NCBI GenBank assembly: GCA_013152475.1
Contig: JAADGH010000198.1
Coordinates: forward strand, 1 to 37,122
Direction: 5' to 3'
Source of the DNA: Planctomycetota bacterium
GTDB lineage: Bacteria > Planctomycetota > Brocadiia > JAADGH01
DNA: 37,122 nt
The notes below the pieces were generated by a model. That model made no database searches, was not told where the DNA came from, and saw nothing but the letters and a program-made list of their open reading frames with translations. Shown here in pieces: positions 1 through 8,026 of the stretch. Within the stretch, counting starts at the first letter, position 1; the number at the start of each line of letters is the position of its first letter. The translations under genes were made by a program, and so were the position numbers.

Positions 1-384
1 GGAGTCCGCATCCGAGAGGGAAAGGAAATTGCCGTCCTGACAACCGGAAACCTGCTCGCCGACTGTCTCGACGCGGCGGACGATCTGGCGCGCGACGGCG
101 TTGACGTCACGGTGGTCCACATGCCCACGGTCAAGCCGCTCGACGAGGAGTTTCTCTCGGAAGTCGCCTCGAAACACGATCACATCGTAACGGCCGAAGA
201 GCACAGTGTCATCGGCGGCCTGGGCGGAGCCGTGGCGGAATACCTTGCCGAGCGAATTGGTCCGCCGCTCCACCGCATCGGCATACCGGACTGCTTCTGC
301 GAGGTGACGGGGAGCTATGAGCAGTTGAAGGATCGATACGGCATCAGCGCGCGGGCCATTGCGGAGAGGATCAGGTCTCTTTGA
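1..384 (+). CDS. transketolase C-terminal part (5' truncated by window)
   Basis: The frame is open from base 1 to a TGA at 382-384, giving 127 residues that continue a protein starting outside the window. The fragment has the look of the transketolase C-terminal domain: a beta strand ending in TTGN, then VTVVHMPTVKPLD, then TAEEHSVIGGLGGAVAE, the usual 'EEH...GGLG' stretch of transketolase/DXS-type enzymes. In the family this domain completes the thiamine-diphosphate enzyme that transfers two-carbon units between sugar phosphates in the cytoplasmic pentose phosphate pathway. In many bacteria this part is a separate C-terminal subunit (split transketolase); which form occurs here cannot be told. 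Its last 14 bases overlap the end of the convergent permease gene. Confidence 0.85.
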   Translation, partial: GVRIREGKEIAVLTTGNLLADCLDAADDLARDGVDVTVVHMPTVKPLDEEFLSEVASKHDHIVTAEEHSVIGGLGGAVAEYLAERIGPPLHRIGIPDCFCEVTGSYEQLKDRYGISARAIAERIRSL

Positions 385-1621
385 CCTCATAGCCCGCCTT
401 CTCGACGGCGCGGCGCAGTTGCTCCGAGTCAAGCCCATCCCCGCCGACGGTGGCTTCTCCGGCTTTCAGGTTCACGATTGCGGAAGTGACGCCCTGGCAC
501 CCAAGCAGCGCACGGCGCACCGTTTCGGTGCAGTGTTCGCACGTCATCCCCTTGATCGAAAGGGCGAGGGACTCAGCGGTGTCAGGCGGCAGGTCGGGTG
601 CGGGCCGGGAGAAGCGCTTCCACATGCCGAGGCCCAGGACTCCGAGCAGCACGAGAGCGCTGCTGATGCCGAGCCATCCCGGGGCCATTTCATGTATCTG
701 TGGGATGCGGGGCATCACCTCGATGGCGAAGATGCGGTCGAGCAACACCCCCCATCCGAGTGCTGTTCCGGCCACCGTCGTGAGGTAGATGAGAAGCGTG
801 CGCCATCCCATGATCTTCCGGATGGTCATGATGGTGGCGGCGTTCGTTGCCGGGCCCGTCATCAGAAACACGAAGGCGGCCCCCGGCGATACTCCCTTGG
901 CGATGAGCGCGGCGGCGATGGGGACAGAGGCCGTGGCGCAGACGTAGAGGGGGATGCCAACGAGCATCATGAGGACCATGGTGCCGATGCCGCCGCCGAG
1001 GAGTCTTCCCAGCGTATCTTGTGGGACGAGAACGGATATCAATCCGGCAATGGCCAGGCCTACGAGAAGGTCCGGCCCGATCTCCTTGGGAAGCGTCACG
1101 AATCCGTAGGTGAGCGCCCGTGCGATCTTGCCATTCCCTGCCGCCTCGGCGTCACATTCGTCTTCGCGGGTGTGTGCCTCTTCGTGATCGGCCTTGTCGT
1201 CACCGTCGAAAATGTCTACAAACGCCCCTCCGATCAGGCCCGTGAGGAAGGCCGCGATGGGGCGGAAGATCGCAAAGACCGGCCCAAGCAGACCGTAGGT
1301 GACGAAGATGCTGTCCATGCCTGTCTGGGGTGTGGACAAGAGAAACCCGGTCGTTGCGCCGCGACTGGCGCCGTGGTTGCGGAGGGAGGCGGCGACCGGG
1401 ATGACGGAACAGGAGCACAGCGGCAAAGGCACGCCGAAGAGCGCTGCCTTTGCCACCGGGACGATTCCTGTTCCCCCCAGATGTCGCTCGATCAGCTCCG
1501 CCGAGATGAACACGGAGAGGATGCCGGCCATGAGGAAGCCGAAGAGAAGGTACGGCGCCATCAGGCACAGCACCTTCCAGAACTCAACGACCACAGTGAC
1601 AAGGGATCCCGACATCAGCAA
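371..1621 (-). CDS. SO_0444-type metal efflux permease with C-terminal HMA domain
   Basis: A 416-residue polytopic membrane protein. The N-terminal part is a two-halved permease of the DUF318/ArsP-like group, with a CSC motif at Cys69-Cys71 inside a PLPLCSCSVIP stretch and a second hydrophobic block after an acidic, His-rich loop near residues 140-160. The C-terminal 60 residues are a heavy-metal-associated (HMA) domain with the GMTCEHC metal site (Cys361, Cys364). Family members with this fusion are described as Cu/Zn efflux transporters, so export of a soft or transition metal across the inner membrane is likely; the ion is unknown. It starts at a TTG directly abutting the stop of the peroxiredoxin gene; an in-frame ATG two codons later (1615) is an alternative. 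An AGGAAA stretch lies about 12 bases upstream. The two genes form an operon. Confidence 0.85.
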   Translation of the reverse strand: MLMSGSLVTVVVEFWKVLCLMAPYLLFGFLMAGILSVFISAELIERHLGGTGIVPVAKAALFGVPLPLCSCSVIPVAASLRNHGASRGATTGFLLSTPQTGMDSIFVTYGLLGPVFAIFRPIAAFLTGLIGGAFVDIFDGDDKADHEEAHTREDECDAEAAGNGKIARALTYGFVTLPKEIGPDLLVGLAIAGLISVLVPQDTLGRLLGGGIGTMVLMMLVGIPLYVCATASVPIAAALIAKGVSPGAAFVFLMTGPATNAATIMTIRKIMGWRTLLIYLTTVAGTALGWGVLLDRIFAIEVMPRIPQIHEMAPGWLGISSALVLLGVLGLGMWKRFSRPAPDLPPDTAESLALSIKGMTCEHCTETVRRALLGCQGVTSAIVNLKAGEATVGGDGLDSEQLRRAVEKAGYEVKET

Positions 1622-2320
1622 CTACTTCGCATGTTTCCTGAGATATTCGGCCACACCTTCGCGTGTCGGTTTCATGGCATCCTCACCCGCACGCCAATTT
1701 GCCGGACAAACATCGCCGTTTTTCTCGTGGAACTGCAGTGCGTCCAACATCCGCAGCGCCTCGTCCACGTTCCGGCCGAGAGGCAGATCGTTCACAAGCA
1801 TGTGTCGCACGATGCCCTTCTTGTCGATCAGAAAGAGGCCGCGGAAAGCCACGGCATTATCGCACAGCACACCATAGGACTTTGAGATGCTTTTTGTCAA
1901 GTCGGAAACGAGGGGATAGCGAATCTTTCCGATTCCGCCTTCCTCTCGCGGCGTGTTTTTCCAGGCGAGGTGGGTATAGTGGGAGTCCACGGACACCCCG
2001 AGAACTTCGCAGTTCCTCTTCTTGAACTCCTCCAGCTTCTTGTCGAACGCGATGATTTCCGACGGGCATACGAATGTGAAGTCGAGCGGGTAGAAGAAGA
2101 GAACGACATACTTCCCCTTGAATTTCGACAGGGTGACTTTCCCGAAAGAATTGTCCGGCATCACGGCATCGGCCGTGAAGTCCGGGGCGGACTTTCCCAC
2201 CAACGTGGCGACCACGACTTCCTTTCCGCATCGCTTCGCGAGTGGGCACTTCTTCTCCTGAGCCAACGCCGCCGAACTGGTTAGGATCAATATCGCGACA
2301 ATCCCCATTCTCCCGGTCAT
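1622..2320 (-). CDS. exported 2-Cys peroxiredoxin (AhpC/Prx1 type)
   Basis: A 232-residue thiol peroxidase that reduces hydrogen peroxide or organic peroxides. The peroxidatic cysteine is Cys85 in FVCPSE, the resolving cysteine Cys205 in VCPANW, and Arg160 matches the conserved active-site arginine. A GGIG loop (129-131 region) is present but no C-terminal YF motif, the pattern of peroxidation-resistant enzymes. Unusually, the protein starts with a hydrophobic segment ending AALAQ at residues 17-21, a typical signal peptide with an AxA-like cleavage site, so it is probably periplasmic. Two extra cysteines (25 and 31) follow the cleavage site. The ATG at 2320 has a TAGGAGA ribosome site. It is the first gene of an operon with the metal permease, which hints at a role in metal-linked oxidative stress. 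Confidence 0.92.
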   Translation of the reverse strand: MTGRMGIVAILILTSSAALAQEKKCPLAKRCGKEVVVATLVGKSAPDFTADAVMPDNSFGKVTLSKFKGKYVVLFFYPLDFTFVCPSEIIAFDKKLEEFKKRNCEVLGVSVDSHYTHLAWKNTPREEGGIGKIRYPLVSDLTKSISKSYGVLCDNAVAFRGLFLIDKKGIVRHMLVNDLPLGRNVDEALRMLDALQFHEKNGDVCPANWRAGEDAMKPTREGVAEYLRKHAK

Positions 2321-2468
2321 GGTGTGTCTCCTACAGGTTTTTTAAAGTCCATCCAAAGTGAGGGCTTCAACATGCGCGATGCCCTGACGAAGCCACGGAT
2401 AGTAGCACATATTATCGTTGCGTCTTATCCGATTTCCACCTCCTTCTGCAAGTATCTCTTGTGTCTGT

Positions 2469-2597
2469 GGGGTTGTTGAAAAACCCATTCTCACGAACGT
2501 TGTCATTCTGAGCGCAGCGAAGAATCTCGACCATTCGCGAGTTTGAGATTCTTCACTTCGTTCAGGATGACACCCCAGGGACTTTTTCAACAACCCC
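2469..2597. repeat. MITE-like palindromic element
   Basis: The outer arms are a perfect 15-bp inverted repeat, GGGGTTGTTGAAAAA at 2469-2483 and its complement at 2583-2597. Inside is a second pair of arms, 2501-2528 and 2545-2572, matching at 24 of 28 positions. The inner arm read on the minus strand encodes the peptide string CHPERSEES, a familiar false-ORF signature of dispersed palindromic repeats in many bacterial genomes. No transposase is present, so this would be a non-autonomous or REP-like element. Confidence 0.8.
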
Positions 2598-2703
2598 TCT
2601 GTCACTTCTTCGGACATACCTTGTTCAGTTTGCAGCGTGCCGCCGTTCTCTCGATTGCTCCGCATTCTGCGTGCCAGAGAGGGCGAATAGACACAAAAAC
2701 TCT

Positions 2704-2721
2704 GTAATATATTGATATTAC
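2704..2721. promoter_or_regulatory. AT-rich palindrome, possible operator
   Basis: Perfect 7-bp arms GTAATAT and ATATTAC separated by ATTG, in an otherwise GC-rich intergenic region between divergent genes. It has the size of a dimeric regulator site, but lies over 200 bases from the identified promoter, so the assignment is weak. Confidence 0.3.
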
Positions 2722-2932
2722 GTGAGTTACGACGGCCGCTCCGGACGGGTGAGTTTCAAGGCGCATGGCGCAGCAAAACGGCGAATCTCGCACCCGGCAA
2801 ATGCTGTAACCTGTTTCAAATTAGATATTTGTGATACGGACGGCCCACCAATCCAAGTCGGTTACTGGGTGTTGGGCACTGGACCGCGGCCGTCCAAGAA
2901 CCGAGACACACAGCCCCTCGCCGGACAGTGTT

Positions 2933-2961
2933 TTGACAGCCGCCGCGCGAATCCGTATAAT
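2933..2961 (+). promoter_or_regulatory. consensus sigma-70 type promoter
   Basis: TTGACA at 2933-2938, a 17-base spacer, then TATAAT at 2956-2961: both hexamers and the spacing match the bacterial housekeeping consensus exactly. Transcription would start near 2968 and give a leader of about 40 bases before the ATG at 3009. Confidence 0.85.
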
Positions 2962-3008
2962 CGTGGATCGAGTTGGCGACTGAATCCACTGTTCAAGGAG
3001 GGACCGAC

Positions 3009-5036
3009 ATGCCATCTTCCCGAAGAGGCCACCACGTTTTGGCTCTGGCTCTGACCGCAATTCTCCCCATCGTCGTGCATGCACAGGAGAAGCCGAAGAC
3101 CGTAGGCGGGAACCTGGTCGAGAACGGCGGGTTCGAAGAAGGCAACAAAGGATGGAACCGAAGTCTCAAGACGGTGGAGGATCCTGTCTTTGAAGGGAAA
3201 AAGGCGTGTGTGCTCGACAACCGTGCGGGCAGGAAAACGCTTGCCATCGTCCGGCCCTTTGTCCCCCTCAAGCCAAAGACCTACTACAGATTCTCCATGA
3301 CCGTGAAGCGCACCAACGGGCAGGGGTATGTCTATGCTCACTGCAATTGGTATGAGGCGCCGGGTAAGCGGTTGATGAGCAGCAAGAACTGGCACGCGGG
3401 CCGGGCCGTTCCTGTCACAATCCGGACCGGCGAGGCGACGCATGGCTGGCAGACCTTTTCGGGAATCTTTCGCAACAATCGACAGGATATGGGCGGTGTA
3501 CAGCTTGTCATTTTTATCAAAAACGGGAGTGACGTGGTTTATATCGACGATGTGAAGATCGAGGAGCTGCGATATCCCGACGCGCCGCCGTGGAAACTTG
3601 CCGAAGATGTGGTCTTCCCCGGCAGTCCGAGCCAGTTCCACATGTCCGTCGAAGACGCCGTCGAAGAGAAGGGTATTTTTTCCATTCGGACAACCGGAGC
3701 GGTTTACCGGCTCGACCCCGCGACGGGCATTCTTACCTGCCGCCAGCGCATAGAGAAGGAGCGCGAGGTCGCCGTGCTGAAGTTCTCGACCAGGCTGGGC
3801 AAACTCAGGATCGCGAGAAAGGACCGCGATGTCTGCGTCGTCACCGGCGACGATGTCTCCTTCGGCTTTCAGGGCGATTCCCTCGTCACCATCGCGACGA
3901 ACAAGCCCCTCGAATTCACGGTGACGTCAAAGATCGGGACGAAACACTTCCGGAGCACCAATCAGCACTTCCTTGCCATTGACGACGAAGGGGGATTCTG
4001 CGCTGTCACTTATGCGAGGCCGCATCTCAATTCTCCGGGTTCCATGATGACCACGCGTCCCGAAAAGACTTCTGCACCGGGCTGGAGCGCGGAGTACCGA
4101 ATCGGCGAGCGCGAGATGGCGGGCATAGCCGTCTTCCCCGCGCGGCCGTTCGACTGGGATCGCTCGTTCAAGAAGCGCATCGTCAATACCGGCAAGTGCC
4201 CCGACCTCGAAGCGCTCCGCGAGTACAGCAAGTATGCCAATGTTCTATTCCTGTTCGCGGGCATCTACAAGGAACACTACGCGGGATACTGCCATGCGCC
4301 TTACACGGTGAAAGACCCCGAGAAACTGAAACAGACCATCAAGGAAGCCCACAAACTCGGCATGCAAGTGATCTGCTATCGCCACCCATGCAGCTACATC
4401 TGGGCGGACATCCCGCTGGACAAGGCGATCGCCGACATGAAGGCGTTCCGCAAGGAATACAAGTTCGACGGGTGGTACTTCGACGGATTGTACTACGCAG
4501 GGAGCTGGATGGATACCTACATCTTCATCCGCACCATGAGGGAAAGCGTCGGCCCGGAGGGCGTCATCTACACGCACTGCACGCTCAATCCGCCCGCGCG
4601 CATGTGCGAGCTGTATTGCCCCTTCATCGACTCCTACTCCGATTTCCTCCTTCGAGGCGAGGGCCAGACGATCCGAGGCCCCAAGGATCCGTACCTGCGA
4701 TACGTCATCAACACCTACAAGATATCGAACGCCATCGCCACACTCAAAGGCGATAAGATGCTCAGGGAAGGAGCCGAGGAACCCACGCTCCCGAAGGGAA
4801 AGCGGCTGACGCTAAGTGAACGCCGGGCGATGTGGCGCAAGGTGGGGTGCAGCCTGCGCGATCAGCTCGATGCGATGCTCCGCCTGAACGGCCGCTGCCG
4901 GTGGGCCTACCCCGGCTGGCCTCTCGGAAAGAAGGACACCGAGGACTACATCGGCTTCTACTTCAAGGAACTGGATCGCATGCAGGCGGAATGGGAAAGG
5001 ACGAAGAAACCTTTGCCGATGCGTTGGCCAATGTAG
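3009..5036 (+). CDS. secreted CBM / glycoside-hydrolase-like protein
   Basis: A 675-residue protein. The start at 3009 is chosen because AAGGAGG lies 7 bases upstream and a signal peptide follows at once (hydrophobic 9-24, ending VVHAQ). Residues about 33-200 resemble a carbohydrate-binding jelly-roll of the CBM4/9 type: it opens with NLVENGGFEEG and ends with VYIDDVKIEEL. A beta-rich middle part follows, then from about residue 400 a region like the (beta/alpha)8 barrel of alpha-galactosidase-like families, including KFDGWYFDG (Asp487, Asp492), where such families carry catalytic or substrate-binding acids. The substrate and exact family are not recognised. It is monocistronic, with its own consensus promoter and a repeat-rich stretch downstream. 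Confidence 0.75.
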   Translation: MPSSRRGHHVLALALTAILPIVVHAQEKPKTVGGNLVENGGFEEGNKGWNRSLKTVEDPVFEGKKACVLDNRAGRKTLAIVRPFVPLKPKTYYRFSMTVKRTNGQGYVYAHCNWYEAPGKRLMSSKNWHAGRAVPVTIRTGEATHGWQTFSGIFRNNRQDMGGVQLVIFIKNGSDVVYIDDVKIEELRYPDAPPWKLAEDVVFPGSPSQFHMSVEDAVEEKGIFSIRTTGAVYRLDPATGILTCRQRIEKEREVAVLKFSTRLGKLRIARKDRDVCVVTGDDVSFGFQGDSLVTIATNKPLEFTVTSKIGTKHFRSTNQHFLAIDDEGGFCAVTYARPHLNSPGSMMTTRPEKTSAPGWSAEYRIGEREMAGIAVFPARPFDWDRSFKKRIVNTGKCPDLEALREYSKYANVLFLFAGIYKEHYAGYCHAPYTVKDPEKLKQTIKEAHKLGMQVICYRHPCSYIWADIPLDKAIADMKAFRKEYKFDGWYFDGLYYAGSWMDTYIFIRTMRESVGPEGVIYTHCTLNPPARMCELYCPFIDSYSDFLLRGEGQTIRGPKDPYLRYVINTYKISNAIATLKGDKMLREGAEEPTLPKGKRLTLSERRAMWRKVGCSLRDQLDAMLRLNGRCRWAYPGWPLGKKDTEDYIGFYFKELDRMQAEWERTKKPLPMRWPM

Positions 5037-5058
5037 GGCGGGCCTTGGCCCACCATTC

Positions 5059-5084
5059 GTCATTCCCGCGAACGCGGGAATCCA
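5059..5084. repeat. dispersed palindrome, copy 1 (ATTCCCGCG-N-CGCGGGAAT type)
   Basis: A hairpin with arms ATTCCCGCG and CGCGGGAAT around a short AA loop, flanked by GTC and CCA. A second copy at 32134-32159 differs by one base (GCGAACGC here, GCGAAAGC there). The minus-strand translation gives the well-known WIPAFAGMT false peptide. It lies just after the stop of the secreted glycosidase-like gene. Confidence 0.8.
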
Positions 5085-5158
5085 CACCTTGCGTCCACAA
5101 AAAGATTGGGGGGTATCAAGAGAACTCATGCTGCCCGAGGAAGCCGATCCTTGGAGTG

Positions 5159-5255
5159 CGCAAGCCATGCTTGCGTCTTATTGAGCGGGAGCCATGCTGC
5201 CGCCCGTGGCCGAAGCATGGCTTCGGCCACACGAAAGCTGGAGCATGGCTCCAGC
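5159..5255. repeat. array of palindromes with a shared CATGC/GCATG core
   Basis: Several adjacent hairpins share a central CAT or ATG trinucleotide: CGCAAGC-CAT-GCTTGCG (5159-5175), an imperfect one near 5187-5205, GTGGCCGAAGC-ATG-GCTTCGGCCAC (5206-5230) and GCTGGAGC-ATG-GCTCCAGC (5237-5255). The arms differ in sequence but the architecture is the same, so they look like one family evolving by paired compensatory change. Function unknown. Confidence 0.7.
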
Positions 5256-5561
5256 ACTCCAAATTCTCTCTTCATGAGCATTCTTGATACCCCCTAAAAG
5301 ATTTGGCCCACCCTACGCGTAATAGCAGGAACCGGAAAAGCGAGGGCGGAGCAAGCGAGAGCAATGAGAGCCACCGCGAAACACAATTGAATATACTGTC
5401 CCAATCCTGTTCGGCCCTTCTGTTGCTTTGGGGAGTAGTATAGGAGGAGTTGTGGGGATGGTCAAGTTTGGGAAGTCTTCGTGAGGGTGCCGGGGCATGT
5501 TCTGTGGGACGGTACATGGGAAGGCCTAAGCGTCGTCGAGGAAAAACGATCCCCGCGACGG

Positions 5562-5870
5562 CTATTTCGTGGCCGGCTGCAGCCTCTCGATGTGCGCGGC
5601 GAGTTCGGCGTCGCTGACCCAGCCGAGAAAAGTGAAGCAGATCATTTCATAGGTGCGCTTGGTCGGCTTGCGGCCCGTCCAGAGCACGACCAGGAGCGAT
5701 GCGATCAACGCGCAGTAGACGACGAGGGTGAGGCCGTGCTGTTTGAGTGAGAGAGGCCGATCGGCCTGGAGTACCTTCTTGAACCACCGGAAAAAGAGCT
5801 CGATCTGCCATCGCAGTCGACAGAGATCGGCGATGATCGATGCCGAGAGCGGGAACTGCCGCCGGGAGCA
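5562..5870 (-). pseudogene. IS4-family transposase, C-terminal remnant
   Basis: About 100 residues at the end of a minus-strand frame closed by TAG at 5562. The core LCRLRWQIELFFRWFKKVL (about 5760-5815) is the signature region of IS4-type DDE transposases, where the Arg, Glu and Lys of the YREK motif and the catalytic Glu lie. The hydrophobic VVYCALIASLLVVLW that follows is also usual. The N-terminal two-thirds with the catalytic aspartates is missing, and residues upstream of about 5870 no longer resemble the family, so this is a decayed fragment. No matching insertion-sequence ends were found. Confidence 0.8.
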
Positions 5871-6067
5871 AAGGGGGCTACATATATGGCCGAATAGAAA
5901 CGGCCGCGATGACGTATGGACATGAGGACCCCAGTTGCGGTAGGATACGAGCACGTTTCGCCTGAGTGGACTGCAGGTTTGGCTGCGGGGAAGGAGGTGG
6001 CAAGACGGCGCCTGTGTTTTGATGTTGCTGTTGTATGGTTAATCTCATATTTCGAGAGGAGGAACTC

Positions 6068-6448
6068 ATGGAAACAACAGGAGGCATGGCAGCGAGCGGC
6101 GGGATTATCGCGGTTATCTGGCTTGCACTTTTCATACTCATTATCGCGTCGATGTGGAGAGTGTTTACGAAGGCCGGTCAGCCGGGATGGGGATGCATTA
6201 TTCCCTTCTACAACATATACTTGATGTTAAAAATCGCCGGCAAGCCGGGATGGTGGCTGCTTCTGTTCTTTGTGCCGGTCGTCAATCTGATCATTTCCAT
6301 CGTTGTGATTATCGCGCTTGCGAATAGTTTTGGTAAGGGTGTGGGTTTCGCGGTGGGGTTATTGCTCCTTCCGCTTATCTTCTATCCCATCCTGGCCTTC
6401 GGCAGCGCCCAATACATCGGCCCTCAGCAGGCGGGTGACGTGATATAG
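6068..6448 (+). CDS. small DUF5684 membrane protein
   Basis: A 126-residue protein with about four membrane segments. The sequence pattern GWGCIIPFYNIYLMLKIAGK (48-67) followed by WWLLLFF and PVVNLIISI is characteristic of DUF5684, a family of unknown function often found near signal peptidase genes. The start at 6068 is chosen over an upstream in-frame codon because GAGGAGG lies about 6 bases before it. It appears to stand alone: a transposase remnant lies upstream and a bidirectional terminator follows. Confidence 0.8.
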   Translation: METTGGMAASGGIIAVIWLALFILIIASMWRVFTKAGQPGWGCIIPFYNIYLMLKIAGKPGWWLLLFFVPVVNLIISIVVIIALANSFGKGVGFAVGLLLLPLIFYPILAFGSAQYIGPQQAGDVI

Positions 6449-6473
6449 TCCGAGCCGCCGCGGCGTGCGCCGC

Positions 6474-6537
6474 ATCGAAAAAAAGAAGCCGTGCGGGAAC
6501 CTTCGACCCGTTCCCGCGCGGCCGTGTTGTTTTTTGC
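6474..6537. terminator. bidirectional rho-independent terminator
   Basis: A 13-bp stem (6488-6500 with 6510-6522, one G-U pair) and a 9-base loop. Going right it is followed by TTGTTTTTTG; going left, the complementary strand reads a run of seven T from 6484 to 6478. It can therefore end both the DUF5684 gene and the convergent isomerase gene. Confidence 0.85.
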
Positions 6538-6549
6538 TCCGTGGCGGGG

Positions 6550-7989
6550 CTAATCCTGATTCCGCAACCAGGCCTGAATCTCGGCCTCCGTGGGCTCGAC
6601 GGGGTCGGGGGTCAGACCGGGGATGTAGCGGCAGGCCTCGTAGAGGACGGGCGCCACCTCGCCGTGGATGTTGGCTACATGATGGATGTACGGGCCGCGG
6701 ATGATCTTCTCTTCCCACAGCGGCCAGTTGCCCACCTCGACCCAGAGGTACGTGCCGCGGTTGAATGGCCCGGCGCAGCTCATGGCGTGTCCCATGAGCA
6801 GGCGGTACTCGCCGAAGTCGCCGTCGAAGCGGGCGATGGTCACGTCGCCACCCTTGATGCGCCAATCGCAGACGCCGGGGTAGGGCGGGTCGAGGATGTA
6901 GTGTCGGCCGATGGCCGGGTCCACGTCCTCCGCTGCGAGCTTGGACGGGAACGGGCCGCAGTGCCAGAGCAGCTCGCTGTTCTCGTTTTCGGGATGGCGG
7001 ATGGTCAGGTCGGCGAAGAACGTCGGCGTTTCGCCGAGTCGAGCGGCCTGGAGCATGACGGCGCTGACGGCGCCGTGGATGTCGGTCTCGCACGCGACGG
7101 GCACGCCCTCGCCGGTGAGCTCGCTGTGGGTGAAGCACGGCATGACGCCGAGGGACTCCTGCATCGCCGTCCAACACTGCACGGCCAAGCCGCTCAGACC
7201 TTCGGCATCGACAAACTCCTGCATGGCCAGCTTCATGGCGGCCATCTTGGCGAGCTCGGGGGCGGAGATGGATTTGACGTTGATCCGTTTTTTGATGTCT
7301 TGGATCGTCGCTACGAGTTTCTTGTCCTTTTTCTTGATCTTCGCCGTGGTGCTGGCGACAAGATCCACCAGCGACCAACTGACCACCTCGATTCCAAACC
7401 GCTCCAGCAGTTCGCCCTCGTTGCACTTGACCGTCCAGAAGGCGTCGGGGCGGGTGGAGATCTGGCCGATGCGCATGGTGCGGAATTCCCTTACCACGGC
7501 GGCGGCGGCCATGAAGTTCTTCACGCCGCGCTCGAAGATCGGATCGTCCACGCGGGAGTTGGTGATATAGGTGAAGGGCGCGCCGAAGCGGCGGAGCACC
7601 TTGCTCGTGGCGAAGAGCCCGCACTGCGTGTCGCGCAGGCGGGTGCCGTCGGCGAGGGGGGCCTCGTCGCGCGGTCCCCAGAGGAGGAAAGGCTTGCCCA
7701 TGGCCTTCGCCAGCTTGGCCACGGCGTCCTCCGTGCCGAAGTTGCAGTGGGGCGCGAAGACGGCCTCGACGCCCTCTTTGCGGAAGCGCTCGACGGCCTT
7801 CGGCACATCTTCCGGTCCGTAGAGCAGGCCCTCCTTGTTGATGCCTTCCAAATCGACGAGGTCGATGCCCCAGTCTTCGAGCTGCTTCTTGATCCGCTTC
7901 TTGTATTTGAGGCTGTCCTCGCGGCTGAAGACGTTGCGGCGGGTCGGGGCGTAGCCCAGCTTGACGGCGTACCTTTTTCGCATGTTCAT
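6550..7989 (-). CDS. L-fucose isomerase-like protein
   Basis: A 479-residue cytoplasmic protein resembling the L-fucose/L-arabinose isomerase superfamily. The N-terminal half is Rossmann-like, with a KPFLLWGPRDE stretch. The C-terminal half carries the acidic and histidine residues that bind the Mn ion and sugar in this family: PVACETDIHGA (near residue 310), LWHCGPFP (near 355) and GPYIHHV (near 443). It probably interconverts an aldose and a ketose; members outside classical FucI have varied or unknown sugars. The start at 7989 (an alternative ATG lies two codons on) follows a GGGAGAGAGG ribosome site. The gene ends at the bidirectional terminator. It follows the DUF3467 gene by 37 bases and may be co-transcribed with it. 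Confidence 0.8.
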   Translation of the reverse strand: MNMRKRYAVKLGYAPTRRNVFSREDSLKYKKRIKKQLEDWGIDLVDLEGINKEGLLYGPEDVPKAVERFRKEGVEAVFAPHCNFGTEDAVAKLAKAMGKPFLLWGPRDEAPLADGTRLRDTQCGLFATSKVLRRFGAPFTYITNSRVDDPIFERGVKNFMAAAAVVREFRTMRIGQISTRPDAFWTVKCNEGELLERFGIEVVSWSLVDLVASTTAKIKKKDKKLVATIQDIKKRINVKSISAPELAKMAAMKLAMQEFVDAEGLSGLAVQCWTAMQESLGVMPCFTHSELTGEGVPVACETDIHGAVSAVMLQAARLGETPTFFADLTIRHPENENSELLWHCGPFPSKLAAEDVDPAIGRHYILDPPYPGVCDWRIKGGDVTIARFDGDFGEYRLLMGHAMSCAGPFNRGTYLWVEVGNWPLWEEKIIRGPYIHHVANIHGEVAPVLYEACRYIPGLTPDPVEPTEAEIQAWLRNQD

Positions 7990-8026
7990 GTCCTCTCTCC
8001 CAAGATACCTGCCGCTGCGCGGCGAA

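Larger units (their letters stand above)
2321..3008. other. 688-base intergenic region with repeat element and promoter
   Basis: No credible gene. It separates the divergent peroxiredoxin and glycosidase-like genes and holds, in order, an inverted-repeat element (2469-2597), a small AT-rich palindrome (2704-2721) and a consensus promoter (2933-2961). Open frames here have no ribosome sites and run through the repeat. No convincing minus-strand promoter for the peroxiredoxin gene was found by eye. Confidence 0.8.
5037..5561. other. 525-base intergenic region rich in short palindromes
   Basis: No credible gene. The first half (5059-5255) is a cluster of dispersed palindromes described separately. 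The second half (about 5300-5561) has no recognisable feature except that it leads into the transposase remnant. Small open frames here lack ribosome sites. Confidence 0.7.

Noticed and set aside
359..1885. 508-residue open frame on the plus strand
   Set aside because: Antisense to the permease and peroxiredoxin genes; highly charged, domain-free translation.
2342..2665. 107-residue open frame containing CHPERSEES
   Set aside because: It is the translation of the palindromic repeat, a known type of false gene, and has no ribosome site.
5037..5300. possible CRISPR-like array
   Set aside because: The repeated units are hairpins with different arms and irregular spacing; there are no identical direct repeats, spacers or cas genes.
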